Position numbers and translations under genes: made by a program. Shown here in pieces: positions 1 to 9,253 of a stretch of 64,000 bases of DNA (position 1 is its first letter; every line of letters begins with the position of its first letter). The notes beneath the pieces are model-generated. The model did no database searches, had not been told where the DNA came from, and was given only the letters and a program-made list of their open reading frames with translations. Source of the DNA: an uncultured Ruminococcus sp. (GTDB lineage Bacteria; Bacillota; Clostridia; Oscillospirales; Ruminococcaceae); NCBI GenBank assembly GCA_902780505.1, contig CACZFN010000001.1, forward strand, positions 1 through 64,000, read 5' to 3'.

Positions 1-1
1 G

Positions 2-655
2 GGTGAAACGATTCCGAACACCGAAACGCTGAAGCTCCTTTCCGAGCTGTTCAATGTGTCGATCAACGCACTGTTAGGCACTCCGGGAAAGCTGATCTGT
101 CAGTGCTGCGGTATGCCGCTTGATGACAGTATCATAAGCCACGAAGCAGACGGCACTCTCAACGAGGACTACTGCAAATGGTGCTATGCTGACGGTGAAT
201 ATATGTACAGCAATATGGACGATCTGATCGAGGTCTGTGTCAAGAATATGGCGAGTGCAGAGCACCCCGAGAGCGAAGTCAGAGAATATCTGAGGTCGGC
301 TCTGCCGCAGCTTGACTACTGGAAGCGATACGAACAGCTTTCGGACGGCGGAGAGTTTGAGAAGTTCAAGCAGACACTTATAGACGAGATAAACGCTTTG
401 CAGATCGAGGGTATGCCGAAGTTGGATAAACTGGGTGCCCTTGTGGGAAGTTATGTAAATCTGCCGTACAGACTGCCAAACGGAAACGCTGTGAAATTCC
501 TTGACGATAACACGACCTATCTCGGCAATCAGCTTGAAAGCGAGTTCGGCGGTGATCGGTGCTTTGGGGTGCTTGCGAATATGGAGTTTATTCTTGTCTG
601 TACCTATGAAAAGGACGGTAAAAATCCCGAGCTTGTAATATACAAAAAACGTTAA
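2..655 (+). CDS. XRE-family HTH regulator with zinc ribbon (5' end outside window)
   Basis: The reading frame is open to the left edge, so the start lies outside. The first visible residues (GETIPNTETLKLLSELFNVS) are the last helices of a Cro/C1-type helix-turn-helix. A zinc ribbon follows, with a CQCCGMPL knuckle and a later YCKWCY knuckle, as in the putative zinc-ribbon family of HTH proteins. A GTG at 56 could be taken as a start, but it lies inside the HTH fold and has no SD. The C-terminal part, about 80 residues with FGGDRCFGVLANMEFILVCTYE, is not one I recognise. The likely role is a small-molecule or stress-responsive DNA-binding regulator; its target is unknown. Confidence 0.75.
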   Translation, partial: GETIPNTETLKLLSELFNVSINALLGTPGKLICQCCGMPLDDSIISHEADGTLNEDYCKWCYADGEYMYSNMDDLIEVCVKNMASAEHPESEVREYLRSALPQLDYWKRYEQLSDGGEFEKFKQTLIDEINALQIEGMPKLDKLGALVGSYVNLPYRLPNGNAVKFLDDNTTYLGNQLESEFGGDRCFGVLANMEFILVCTYEKDGKNPELVIYKKR

Positions 656-718
656 TAACATGATTTTAAGGAAAAATGACTTTTGATTAAAAACAGAAAA
701 CTGGAGATTGCAGTGTAA

Positions 719-753
719 CCGGGAGGTTTGCTGCAAGCTCACAAGCCTCCCGG
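719..753. terminator. 12-bp hairpin downstream of the zinc-ribbon regulator
   Basis: CCGGGAGGTTTG pairs with CAAGCCTCCCGG (one G-U pair) around an 11-nt loop. There is no U-run after it, so it may be a weak terminator, an mRNA 3'-end hairpin or a processing site rather than a textbook intrinsic terminator. A TATAAT at 763-768 follows and could start the next transcript. Confidence 0.4.
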
Positions 754-789
754 AAGTATGGATATAATACACTTTCAGGAGGTATCCCC

Positions 790-1077
790 ATGAACAGGGA
801 ACATAAGAAAAGACTATTTGAAAAAGGTTATTATAAAACGCACCCATGCAATGATAAATTAATATGTAGATTATCTGACCGTATAATTGCTCTCGCAGAG
901 GTCTCAGAGGGGGCGGGTATGCCGATTTTTCAAATCAAAGCAGCGCTATACTTAAACTCCACAAATACTTCCTTGTCAACTGCCAAAAAATGCGTTATAA
1001 TAATATCAACAAAAGCGCTTTTGAACTTGATAAGGAGTGATAATAATGACAATCGGAGCAACTATAAAACAGCTTAG
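790..1077 (+). CDS. Small hypothetical protein (doubtful)
   Basis: A 95-residue frame with an excellent ribosome binding site: AGGAGG, 7-nt spacer, ATG. A TATAAT lies at 763-768. The N-terminus is basic (MNREHKKRLFEKGYY) and the rest resembles no family I know. Its end runs 32 nt into the start of the next gene at 1046 in another frame. The good initiation signal argues for translation; the unremarkable sequence and the broken gene downstream argue for a decaying remnant. Confidence 0.3.
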   Translation: MNREHKKRLFEKGYYKTHPCNDKLICRLSDRIIALAEVSEGAGMPIFQIKAALYLNSTNTSLSTAKKCVIIISTKALLNLIRSDNNDNRSNYKTA

Positions 1078-2142
1078 GCAGGAGCAGGACATCTTGCCGA
1101 TGCCCTCGGCATAACCTCACGGGCGGTAAGCCAGTGGGAGACTGACAGAACAGCGCCCGATATTTCCCAGCTGCCGGCACTTGCGAATTTCTTTGATGTG
1201 ACGACAGACCATTTGCTGGGGGTGGATATAGCACGCAAGGAGGAGGAAGTTGGTAAGATACTAAAGCGGGTAAACGATTTTCAGGAGCAAGGCGATCATG
1301 AAGCTTCGGCTAAATATCTCAGGGAGCGGCTGAAAACATATCCCAACGAGCCCGATCTGCTTACTAACCTTGCATCTGCTTTGCAGACTTTCTATTTTCA
1401 TCAGGGAAAGGCAGACACAGAGGAGCTTAAAAAAGAAAAGTCTGACGAGATTATAGCCCTGTGCGAAAGGGCGCTTAAATACTACAAGCCTACCGATGAC
1501 AATAACTTCACAAAACAGGTGCTTATCGGTCAGTATGTCTATTATCTGCACGATAAGGAAAATGGCGAAAGGCTTGTCATGTCGCTGCCAAATGTATATT
1601 GCACAAGAGAAAGGTTTTTAGCTGATCTTCACGAGGGAAAGGAAGCCCTTGCACGCAGGCAGTCTGCTTTGCTTTGGAGCATGACACAGATGATGCACCG
1701 TCTGTTTTGGGAAATATCCCGTGATGATCTCTACACCTGTGAACAGAAAATAGAGATACTAAAGACAGATGATGCCCTGACAGAGCTGATAACAGGCGGA
1801 AAGCCGAACTTTTTTCACTGTAAATTATCGGTCAATGCAGCAACAGAGGCAGAATTATACTTAAAAATCGGTGATAAAGAAAAATCCCTTGATATGCTTT
1901 GGTCTGCATACGACCATGCCGAAAGCTACATAAACCGCCCCACCGGAGAAAAATATGCCCCCTGCTGGCTTAGCGAGATGGACGACGATCAGATAAAAGT
2001 CCTCAAAATGGATCCCAAAACGAATTTTGATACTATATATGATATTATCACAAAGCCCGACAACAAATTCTGCGAGGTGTTTGCCGGCAACGAACGCTTT
2101 GAGCAGCTTGTGGAAAAGCTGAAAGAAAAGATAAGCAAATAA
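1046..2142 (+). pseudogene. HTH-XRE / TPR-like regulator broken by a frameshift
   Basis: The natural start is ATG 1046, behind an AAGGAG site 8 nt upstream. It encodes MTIGATIKQLRQEQDI and then runs into a stop at 1112. From about 1093 the other frame continues the same helix-turn-helix (LADALGITSRAVSQWE, then FDVTTDHLLG) and stays open to 2142. The four or so residues expected between LRQEQDI and LADAL are missing, so a deletion of about 13 nt in the recognition-helix region explains both the gap and the shift. The rest (from about 1230) is a 290-residue helical, TPR-like sensor region (for example LRERLKTYPNEPDLLTNLASAL). A GTG at 1198 could start a headless protein, but I see no SD for it. 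An assembly error is the main alternative. Confidence 0.75.
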
Positions 2143-2148
2143 TTGTTT

Positions 2149-2185
2149 GCGGCATACCTGCTTTGTGGGTATGCCGCATTTACAT
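2149..2185 (+). terminator. Intrinsic terminator after the HTH-TPR gene
   Basis: A 10-bp perfect stem, GCGGCATACC / GGTATGCCGC (2149-2158 and 2168-2177), followed by ATTTACATTTA. It sits 7 nt after the stop at 2142. Confidence 0.7.
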
Positions 2186-2193
2186 TTACATAG

Positions 2194-2229
2194 AAAAAGC
2201 CCCCGATGTAAATAACATCGAGGTGCTTT
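2194..2229 (-). terminator. Intrinsic terminator for the vWA/macro transcript
   Basis: Read on the minus strand, AAAGCACCTCGATGT pairs with ACATCGGGGGCTTT (one bulged A, one G-U pair), followed by TTTTTC. It faces the plus-strand terminator at 2149 and insulates the two convergent units. Confidence 0.65.
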
Positions 2230-2334
2230 GATCCACTTATTTGACTGTTTTAGTTGTCAGATAGTTAAAAAACTTCTGTGTGTCACCTGCCCCTTTTAAC
2301 GGAAATACCCCTAACAGGCGTTATGCAGCCTTAA

Positions 2335-2976
2335 TTACATATTTTCAAGTTCGTCTTTCCACTCGCTTGTGATCTCTGCTCTTGCACGCATCTGGCTGAT
2401 CGGCGCATTTATAGCGTTAAACAGTGCCCTCGTGCCGCATTTGCTTGCTTTGTAGTTTGATGCACGTTCTTCACTGATACCAACATCACGTGCAACAGAA
2501 ACAGCGTCGATATTTGCGCCTATGAATATAAATTCCCACCCATACTTTTCTTTCATTCTTTCGATAAGAGTCTTTACACCTGCCTGATCGTATTTTCGGG
2601 AAGCGTTTTCCATGCCGTCCGTCGTGATAACAAACATTGTATGCTCGGGAATATCTTCTTTCCTTGCGTATTTATGGATATTTGATATATGCTTTACCGC
2701 CCCGCCTATCGCATCATAAAGGGCAGTGCAGCCGCGCACGAAATAATCCTTTCTCGTCATTTTGCGGATATCCGATATTCTTACCCTGTCATAAAGCACT
2801 TCGGTGTTGTCATCAAATAATACCGCAGAAACATAAACCTCACCGTCAGTTTCCTTCTGCTGTTCGATCATAGAATTAAAACCGCCGACTGTGTCGATTT
2901 CAAGCCCTGACATTGAACCGCTTCTGTCAAGAATAAATACAAGTTCAGTTATACCGTTTTTGATCTTTTCGTTCAT
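2335..2976 (-). CDS. von Willebrand factor A (vWA) domain protein
   Basis: This 213-residue protein is essentially a single vWA domain. The metal-ion-dependent adhesion site is complete: DRSGSMSG near residue 18, a Thr in RGCTALYDA near 82, and Asp in TTDGMENAS near 120. There is no signal peptide or membrane segment, so it is probably cytoplasmic, like the TerY-type vWA proteins of stress systems. The start is ATG 2976 after AGGAAG. It lies 100 nt downstream of the macro-domain gene on the same strand, with a possible promoter of its own (TATACT on the minus strand near 3030). The ligand is unknown. Confidence 0.85.
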   Translation of the reverse strand: MNEKIKNGITELVFILDRSGSMSGLEIDTVGGFNSMIEQQKETDGEVYVSAVLFDDNTEVLYDRVRISDIRKMTRKDYFVRGCTALYDAIGGAVKHISNIHKYARKEDIPEHTMFVITTDGMENASRKYDQAGVKTLIERMKEKYGWEFIFIGANIDAVSVARDVGISEERASNYKASKCGTRALFNAINAPISQMRARAEITSEWKDELENM

Positions 2977-3076
2977 AATACATCTTCCTTTCTCATCGTC
3001 GTCAAGGGCGTTTCCCTTGCTCTGTTAGTATAATAACACAAACAAAAGAAGATGTGGTCGCTTTCAAAGCGACAAA

Positions 3077-4108
3077 TCAAGCACCGATCAAAATCTGATC
3101 AAATGCAAAGAGAGCTTCGTTTATCTCAAAAACATTATAATTCTTATGTGAAATAAAATATTCGATGATTATATCAAATTTATTCGAGTGTGTAAGTGAG
3201 TATCCCGCTTTTGAAATAAGCTCACGGGCATCATCAATATCAAGTTCTAAAGCAATCGCAAACGCAACAGCCGTCTGCTTCTTCGGGTGATAGGCACTGT
3301 CAGATCTTATCTTTGAAAACAGTTTTCTGTCTATATTTGCCTTTTTATAGCACTGTGAATCTGTCATGCCCTTTTCATCGATCTTGCGAAGAAGCATTTC
3401 TGAGAAGCTTTCGTCAAGTCTTTTTAAAGCATCATCAAGACTTGTTTCTTCGTCACACATTTGTGACATCATTGGCGAAGGCGGAAGTTTTGCTTTCATA
3501 GAAGCCGCCCCTGCCACAATTGTATCATGGAAAGGAATGTTGCTTAGAATACTTCGCCGCGACTCACGTTTTGCAGCTTCATCAGCATAATTATCGTCAA
3601 TGTATTCTTTAATGTCAGAATATAAATCTTTGGAAATCTGCAAGGCTTTTCTGTCAAAAAGTACAATATATACAGTCATTTCATGCGTAAGAAGAAAATC
3701 ACTTATCGTATCGACCGCAACATTCAGGGCTTTATCCTTAGGATAGCCATATATTCCGGCCGAAATCAGCGGAAAAGCAATGCTGGCACAGTTATGCATA
3801 TCGGCAAGTTCGAGGCTTTTCCGATAGCATGATGAAAGCAGCTCGCGCTCGTTTCTTCCTCCTCCCTGCCATATCGGGCCTACTGTATGGATTATATACT
3901 TACAAGGCATATTATAACCGCCTGTTATTCTGGCATCGCCTGTATCACAGCCGCCTAAGGTTTTACATTCCTCAAGCAGCCCCTTTCCGGCTGCCCTGTG
4001 TATGGCACCGTCAACTCCCCCGCCGCCAAGCAGCGAGTTATTAGCTGCATTGACAACTGCATCACATTCGACTTTAGTAATATCATTCCTTATAAAAATA
4101 AGCGGCAT
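3077..4108 (-). CDS. Macro-domain protein with C-terminal HTH-like domain
   Basis: Residues 1-170 form a macro domain (ADP-ribose or O-acetyl-ADP-ribose binding/hydrolysis): [18 protein letters not shown] supplies the ADP-ribose loop, and [16 protein letters not shown] the phosphate loop. After a linker, residues 215-343 resemble an XRE-like helical domain ([20 protein letters not shown], then [18 protein letters not shown]). The start is taken at ATG 4108 because AGGAG lies 9 nt upstream; the TTG at 4117 would be too close to it. No transmembrane segment. Its partner gene is the vWA protein. It likely reverses or senses ADP-ribosylation or an NAD metabolite; the C-terminal domain may bind DNA or a protein. 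The function is inferred from family only. Confidence 0.8.
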   Translation of the reverse strand: MPLIFIRNDITKVECDAVVNAANNSLLGGGGVDGAIHRAAGKGLLEECKTLGGCDTGDARITGGYNMPCKYIIHTVGPIWQGGGRNERELLSSCYRKSLELADMHNCASIAFPLISAGIYGYPKDKALNVAVDTISDFLLTHEMTVYIVLFDRKALQISKDLYSDIKEYIDDNYADEAAKRESRRSILSNIPFHDTIVAGAASMKAKLPPSPMMSQMCDEETSLDDALKRLDESFSEMLLRKIDEKGMTDSQCYKKANIDRKLFSKIRSDSAYHPKKQTAVAFAIALELDIDDARELISKAGYSLTHSNKFDIIIEYFISHKNYNVFEINEALFAFDQILIGA

Positions 4109-4140
4109 ACGCTTCAACTCCTGTCAGAAATACTGTTTTA

Positions 4141-4169
4141 AGGATAGCACTATAAAACCGATTTGTCAA
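4141..4169 (-). promoter_or_regulatory. Sigma-A promoter of the macro/vWA unit
   Basis: On the minus strand, TTGACA (4164-4169), a 17-nt spacer and TATCCT (4141-4146), ending about 33 nt before the ATG at 4108. Confidence 0.6.
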
Positions 4170-4276
4170 TCATAAACAAAGCATAATTAAATATATATAA
4201 TCTTTGTTGTGCAAATTGCACTTTTAGAGATTTACAATTTTGTTCATAATCACGAAAAGAATATTACAAAATTCTA

Positions 4277-4305
4277 TTGCAATTTATGTGAAAATGTTAT
4301 ATAAT
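4277..4305 (+). promoter_or_regulatory. Sigma-A promoter of the EF-G-like gene
   Basis: TTGCAA (4277-4282), 17-nt spacer, TATAAT (4300-4305), about 76 nt before the ATG. The spacer holds TTATGTGAAAA, also found next to the -35 boxes at 21596 and 36134. Confidence 0.7.
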
Positions 4306-4381
4306 TAACTTATGCGATTGGGTGAAATTTGTTTATTTTATCAAATCAGCTTTAATCCATTAACAGACAGGAGAGAAAACA

Positions 4382-6463
4382 ATGAAAAGATATGACAACA
4401 CTCACATTAAAAATATTGCTGTAGCAGGTCATGCAGGCTCAGGCAAGACATCACTTGTGGAAGCTTTGCTGTATCAAAGCGGTGCATCAGACAGGCTTGG
4501 CAAAGTGCTTGACGGGAACACGGTTTCCGACTACACAGGTGAGGAAATAAAAAGAAAGTGTTCGGTATATACTTCCCTTTCCACTTTTGAAAAAGACGAT
4601 CTTAAAATAAACCTTCTTGATGCACCCGGGCTTTTTGATTATGAAAATGAAGCTGCCGAAGCAATCAATGCAAGCGGCTGTGTTATGATAACTGTTTCAG
4701 GAAAATCAGGCGTCAAGGTAGGTACACATAAGGCATATGACAGGGCACAGGCAGACGGCAAGCCTACAATGTTTGTTGTAACAAAGCTTGATGATGACAA
4801 TGCTAATTTCTATAATACACTTACCCAGCTAAAAGCTGAATTCGGTCCTACAGTATGCCCTGTAGTTGTTCCCGTAATAGCTGACAGAAAGATCGTTTCA
4901 TACGTAAACCTTATCGAAATGAAAGCGTATAAGTATGTTGACGGCAAGGCAGTTGAAACAGATATGCCCGATGGTGATGTCAGCGAAAAAATGGAATACA
5001 GGATAGACGGACTTGTTGAAGCTGTTTCGGAGGCGGTCGCAGAAACTGACGAGGAGTTGTTTGAAAAATTCTTCTCAGGTGAAGCATTTACTCAGAAAGA
5101 ACTTATTGACGGTATCCATAAAGGTATGAACGAGGGTATTATCACCCCTGTTACCTGCGTTTCGTCCACAACACTTGCAGGCGTTGATATGCTGCTCAAA
5201 GAAATAGCATTGCTGCTTCCCGCACCTACTGACAACGATACTAAGGAAGCCGAGGATAAAGACGGCAATTTAGTTGAGATCAAGAACGAAGAAAATGCAC
5301 CGCTTGCCGCATTTGTATTCAAGACTGTAGCAGATCCGTTTGTAGGTAAGATGTCATTTATAAAAGTTCATGCAGGTGTACTAAAGACAGGTGCCGAGGT
5401 TATAAATGCAACAACAGGTGCCGCTGAAAAAGTCGGCAAGCTTGTTTACCTTATCGGCAAAAAGCAGATCGACACAGCTGAGGTACCGTCGGGAGATATC
5501 TGTGTTGCTGCAAAGATGAATGCAAATACAAACGATACCCTTTGTGATGCTTCAAGGGTTGTAAAGTTTGAAAAGATAAACACACCAAAGCCTTGCTACA
5601 GCCTCGCAATCAAAGCAAAGACACAGGGCGACGAAAGCAAGATCAGCAGTGCTATGCAGAGGATCCTTGAAGAAGATATGACACTCTCCTACAAGCAGGA
5701 CGAAGAAACAAACGAAATGATACTCTCAGGCCTCGGCGGACTGCACCTTGACAGTGTTATAGGCAGGCTTAAAGATGTATTCGGTGCCGATGTTGATACA
5801 GCAGAGCCTAAGATCGCATATAAAGAAACTATCAGAAAGAAGGTCAAGGTACAGGGCAGACATAAAAAGCAGTCGGGCGGTCACGGACAGTTCGGTGATG
5901 TCTGGATAGAGTTTGAGCCGTGTATTTCCGACGAGCTTGTATTTGAAGAAAGGGTATTCGGAGGTGCTGTTCCCAAAAACTTCTTCCCTGCTGTTGAAAA
6001 GGGATTACAGGAGTGTATGAAGAAGGGCGTGCTTGCAGGTTTCCCTGTAGTCGGCGTAAAGGCTATACTGGTAGACGGTTCATATCACCCTGTTGATTCA
6101 AGCGAAATGGCATTCAAGACCGCTGCATCAATTGCTTTTAAAGAGGGTATGAAACAGGCTGAGCCTATGCTGCTTGAACCTATCGGTTCACTCACGGTCA
6201 CAGTTCCCGACGAAAACACCGGTGACATAATAGGTGAACTTAACAAAAGACGCGGCAGGGTGCTCGGAATGGAACCTGCACAGAAGAAGGGGCTGACAGT
6301 TGTTACTGCTGAAGTGCCTTATGCTCAGATGTTTGACTTCACGCTTGTTCTCAGACAAATGACACAGGGCAGAGGTTTCTTTGATATAGAAAAAGCAAGA
6401 TATGACCAGCTTCCCGCCAATCTTGTTGCTGATGTTATTGCTAAAAACGTTACTGTTGAATAA
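4382..6463 (+). CDS. Elongation factor G-like translational GTPase (non-canonical)
   Basis: A 693-residue protein with the EF-G five-domain order: P-loop GHAGSGKTS near residue 17, switch II near 78, domain II from about 285, and domains III-V from about 395 including HGQFGDVWIEFEP and the FDFTLVLRQMTQGRG tail region. The catalytic switch II element is DAPGLFD rather than DTPGHVD, so the His that drives ribosome-stimulated GTP hydrolysis in EF-Tu/EF-G is Leu here. The G4 motif is TKLD instead of NKMD. It belongs with the EF-G-like paralogues (EF-G2 type), not the essential fusA, and is not in a ribosomal operon. The role may be recycling or stress. AGGAG precedes ATG 4382. Confidence 0.85.
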   Translation: MKRYDNTHIKNIAVAGHAGSGKTSLVEALLYQSGASDRLGKVLDGNTVSDYTGEEIKRKCSVYTSLSTFEKDDLKINLLDAPGLFDYENEAAEAINASGCVMITVSGKSGVKVGTHKAYDRAQADGKPTMFVVTKLDDDNANFYNTLTQLKAEFGPTVCPVVVPVIADRKIVSYVNLIEMKAYKYVDGKAVETDMPDGDVSEKMEYRIDGLVEAVSEAVAETDEELFEKFFSGEAFTQKELIDGIHKGMNEGIITPVTCVSSTTLAGVDMLLKEIALLLPAPTDNDTKEAEDKDGNLVEIKNEENAPLAAFVFKTVADPFVGKMSFIKVHAGVLKTGAEVINATTGAAEKVGKLVYLIGKKQIDTAEVPSGDICVAAKMNANTNDTLCDASRVVKFEKINTPKPCYSLAIKAKTQGDESKISSAMQRILEEDMTLSYKQDEETNEMILSGLGGLHLDSVIGRLKDVFGADVDTAEPKIAYKETIRKKVKVQGRHKKQSGGHGQFGDVWIEFEPCISDELVFEERVFGGAVPKNFFPAVEKGLQECMKKGVLAGFPVVGVKAILVDGSYHPVDSSEMAFKTAASIAFKEGMKQAEPMLLEPIGSLTVTVPDENTGDIIGELNKRRGRVLGMEPAQKKGLTVVTAEVPYAQMFDFTLVLRQMTQGRGFFDIEKARYDQLPANLVADVIAKNVTVE

Positions 6464-6470
6464 AAACACT

Positions 6471-6505
6471 AAAGGCTGTCCGGTAAAAACCGGGCAGCCT
6501 TTTTA
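6471..6505. terminator. Bidirectional terminator between EF-G-like gene and GH9 gene
   Basis: AAAGGCTGTCCGG pairs with CCGGGCAGCCTTT with a short A-rich loop. It is followed by TTTTTA on the plus strand, and AAAAAC precedes it, giving U-runs in both directions. Convergent genes end at 6463 and 6526. Confidence 0.8.
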
Positions 6506-6525
6506 TATGTGTGATCATTTCAGGA

Positions 6526-9240
6526 TCATTGCTTTTTGGAATTATCGGTCGTGTTCTTCTTCTCTGACGATCTGAGCTTGATAATATTATAAACAAACAC
6601 TTCAAGTGAAATAAGCGCAATAATTATAATAGCACCGATTATAACGTAAATTAGTATTGTGCTGCTCTTTTCATCATCTTCCTTGCTGCTTTCTGATACT
6701 GATGAATCTTCTTTGCTGTCATCATATTTTTTTACATCTTCATTGGTTTTATCCTTATCATAGTCTTCTTTTGATGATTCATCTGTGGTCGTCCTGGTTT
6801 CTTCGGCTTTATCGTCACTTACATATACAGCCCCCGTAACTATACCGCCGTTTTGTTCACATATGAATGCATCAGCCCATACAAGTGCGGCATTCCAGTT
6901 GATAGTACATTCATTAACACTCCATGCTTCTATATGGTCAAGGTAACATTTCTGAGGGGCTATCTTGCCTTTCTTCCAGCCGCTGCCCTTTACCCACGGA
7001 TCTTCCATACCCGAATTAGGACCGCCCACAAGAACACCGGCAGGCGCAAAGGGAAAACCTTCAAACTCCTGCCCTGACCAGAAGCGATGATGAGGATAAG
7101 TCGAGGTATGTGAACCGTAACCTGTTACATATGAGTAGTCATTTGCATTCCGGCCGAGGATATAATCCATACCTGAAATAACCGCATTTATATACTTTTC
7201 ATCTTTAGACAAGTCATAGGCATAAGCCATAACTATAGAGTTATCAAGCACGAATGAATTTGAACCCCAAACATATCCCCTGTCACTATCAGCATATGAA
7301 ATAGTGCTCTGCCCGTAGGGAAGCCCGTATCCCTGCTTGCTTTCAAGTGCAATATATTCATCAGCAGTTTTAGTAAAGTTTGATGTTATTGTTTTCAGGT
7401 CTGAACTGTCTGTCTTGTCACTGTTAAGTGCAAGAGTCATAGTGCCGAGCGCTGCTGTATGTCCCCAGTCAAATGTACCTAAAGTATCAACACTTTCGCC
7501 GTCATCAAGCTTTGAGGGAACTGCAAGATAATACTTGCTTTTCTTTAAATCGTCAAGGTATGCCTTGTCCCCTGTTGCAGCATAAAGCTCACACGCTGCC
7601 CAGTAGAATTCATCTTCCGCATTGGTATCACCATAAGCACCGCCGCCGACACTTTCATCAAGCGGGGCATACATATCGGGGTGCGCTTTAGCGGCTTCAT
7701 ATGCATTCTTTGCGGCAGTAAGGCAAGTATCCGCAAAACTGTCATCTATGCCTTTCCAGAGTCTTGAAGCCTGTGCACCGCAGGCAGCAAGGTTGAGCGT
7801 AGCACAGGTCGTGGGCGGTTTAAGTATCCTTTCAAGGTCATCTTCAGCAGGTGTCATACCTAAAGCTGTCCATTTGATATCGTGCACTTTATGATATACC
7901 ATATCCTTGCAGTCGCCGTCTTTAACTATCATTTTAAGCATAAATTCCATTTCATAGCGTGCTTCATCAAGGATATCGGGGTATGAATTATTGTTTTCGG
8001 GTATAGACATAGAACCGTCATCAAACGCCTTGGTATCGCCGTTTGCTTTTGCTCTTTCATAAATATTCTGCATAAGCCATACTGAAAGCCCGCCGTTTAC
8101 AACATACTTTCCATGGTCACCTGCATCATACCAGCCGCCCGAAACATCCTGTGAACCCGATGATGCAGAATACCCCCATGTCTGCTCAACAGTCGCATTA
8201 TCGGTCGTGTGGCCTGCCGCCCTTGCAAGTGCCGACTTATCACCGGAGGTGATATAGTCTGATTTTATCTCAATACCCGAACGGTTCTGGTAGTAATAAT
8301 TCAGCCCGTCATAAAGCATAGCGCTGTAGCTTTCTGCATTATCTGTGATATCAAACAGTCTGCTTTTTGCGCCGCTTTCCGTTTCGATGTAAAACTTTCC
8401 CGTATCCTTAAAATCAGAAAAATCGATTATCTGTACATTATCCCCCGAATCTTCGTCATAGCCGAAGGTTTCCGTTTTACCGCTGTATACCTCTTTGCCG
8501 TCCTCTGTTTTCACAGAAAATTTCTCGCTTTTTTTACTGTCAGTGATAAGTGTAGCTTTTTTATCCCTGCCTGAGAAATAGCCAAGCTGGTTTGCGGCAA
8601 TTTCAGCACGCTGATACGGCTGATCGGCAACATAATCATATTCATTTGAGTTATCACACACAAGCGACATATTGTCAAATGTGAACACAGTCCCCGCCGG
8701 AACACTGTCACCGCCGATATGGAATGCCCATTCAACATCAGCAGTCCTCTTTGCGGTAAATTTGCCGGTTACGTGCTGTGTCTGATTTGCTGTGAGCCAC
8801 TTAACGTCCCAGAAGCTGTCATACTGTGAGGGATCGGGTTCACCATGCCAGTCCTCCGAATACGGCTCAGCCATATCACCTATCTTCGTGTAATATGAAC
8901 AACCGTTTGATGCTGTAATATCAAAGCTTACCGTATAGCTGCACCCTGATACTATCTTCAGCCCCCTGTAACGGAACTGACAGTCCCACCTGTCCTCACC
9001 GCCGTTTGAGCCCCCGCCGGGGTTCACAACGGTTATTTTATATACACCGTTATCGATCTCAAAGTCCATTTTGCCTGTCATGCTTTCGCATACGTGCCAT
9101 GGAAGGCCAACGCCGTTTTCAAAATCCGTCTGCCCGAGCATCTGCCCGGCATTTACATTCATCACAGGAAGGTACGCCCCTGATGATACAGTAACAGCAA
9201 GTGCCAGACAAAGACTTGTAAACCTTTTAGCAAGCTTCAT
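6526..9240 (-). CDS. Membrane-anchored GH9 cellulase (CBM4-like / Ig / GH9)
   Basis: A secreted endoglucanase-type enzyme of about 904 residues. Order: signal peptide (1-31, ends VNAG), CBM4-like carbohydrate-binding module (about 32-205), CelD-type Ig domain (about 215-300, AANQLGYF), then the GH9 (alpha/alpha)6 barrel. Active-site signatures are GGWYDAGDHGKYVVNGG (catalytic base Asp), HHRFWSGQ (substrate-binding His/Arg) and WSVNECTINWN (acid Glu). After an acidic Ser/Lys/Asp-rich linker comes one C-terminal transmembrane helix (STILIYVIIGAIIIIALISL) with a basic cytoplasmic tail. No dockerin or sortase motif, so the enzyme is membrane-tethered rather than cellulosomal. The start at 9240 is chosen for GAGGTG 8 nt upstream; the ATG at 9270 lies inside the previous gene. 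Confidence 0.92.
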   Translation of the reverse strand: MKLAKRFTSLCLALAVTVSSGAYLPVMNVNAGQMLGQTDFENGVGLPWHVCESMTGKMDFEIDNGVYKITVVNPGGGSNGGEDRWDCQFRYRGLKIVSGCSYTVSFDITASNGCSYYTKIGDMAEPYSEDWHGEPDPSQYDSFWDVKWLTANQTQHVTGKFTAKRTADVEWAFHIGGDSVPAGTVFTFDNMSLVCDNSNEYDYVADQPYQRAEIAANQLGYFSGRDKKATLITDSKKSEKFSVKTEDGKEVYSGKTETFGYDEDSGDNVQIIDFSDFKDTGKFYIETESGAKSRLFDITDNAESYSAMLYDGLNYYYQNRSGIEIKSDYITSGDKSALARAAGHTTDNATVEQTWGYSASSGSQDVSGGWYDAGDHGKYVVNGGLSVWLMQNIYERAKANGDTKAFDDGSMSIPENNNSYPDILDEARYEMEFMLKMIVKDGDCKDMVYHKVHDIKWTALGMTPAEDDLERILKPPTTCATLNLAACGAQASRLWKGIDDSFADTCLTAAKNAYEAAKAHPDMYAPLDESVGGGAYGDTNAEDEFYWAACELYAATGDKAYLDDLKKSKYYLAVPSKLDDGESVDTLGTFDWGHTAALGTMTLALNSDKTDSSDLKTITSNFTKTADEYIALESKQGYGLPYGQSTISYADSDRGYVWGSNSFVLDNSIVMAYAYDLSKDEKYINAVISGMDYILGRNANDYSYVTGYGSHTSTYPHHRFWSGQEFEGFPFAPAGVLVGGPNSGMEDPWVKGSGWKKGKIAPQKCYLDHIEAWSVNECTINWNAALVWADAFICEQNGGIVTGAVYVSDDKAEETRTTTDESSKEDYDKDKTNEDVKKYDDSKEDSSVSESSKEDDEKSSTILIYVIIGAIIIIALISLEVFVYNIIKLRSSEKKNTTDNSKKQ

Positions 9241-9253
9241 AAATACACCTCGT

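Noticed and set aside
6526..6660. Sortase signal at the C-terminus of the GH9 enzyme
   Set aside because: There is no LPxTG-like motif before the helix; the end is a plain transmembrane anchor with a basic tail.
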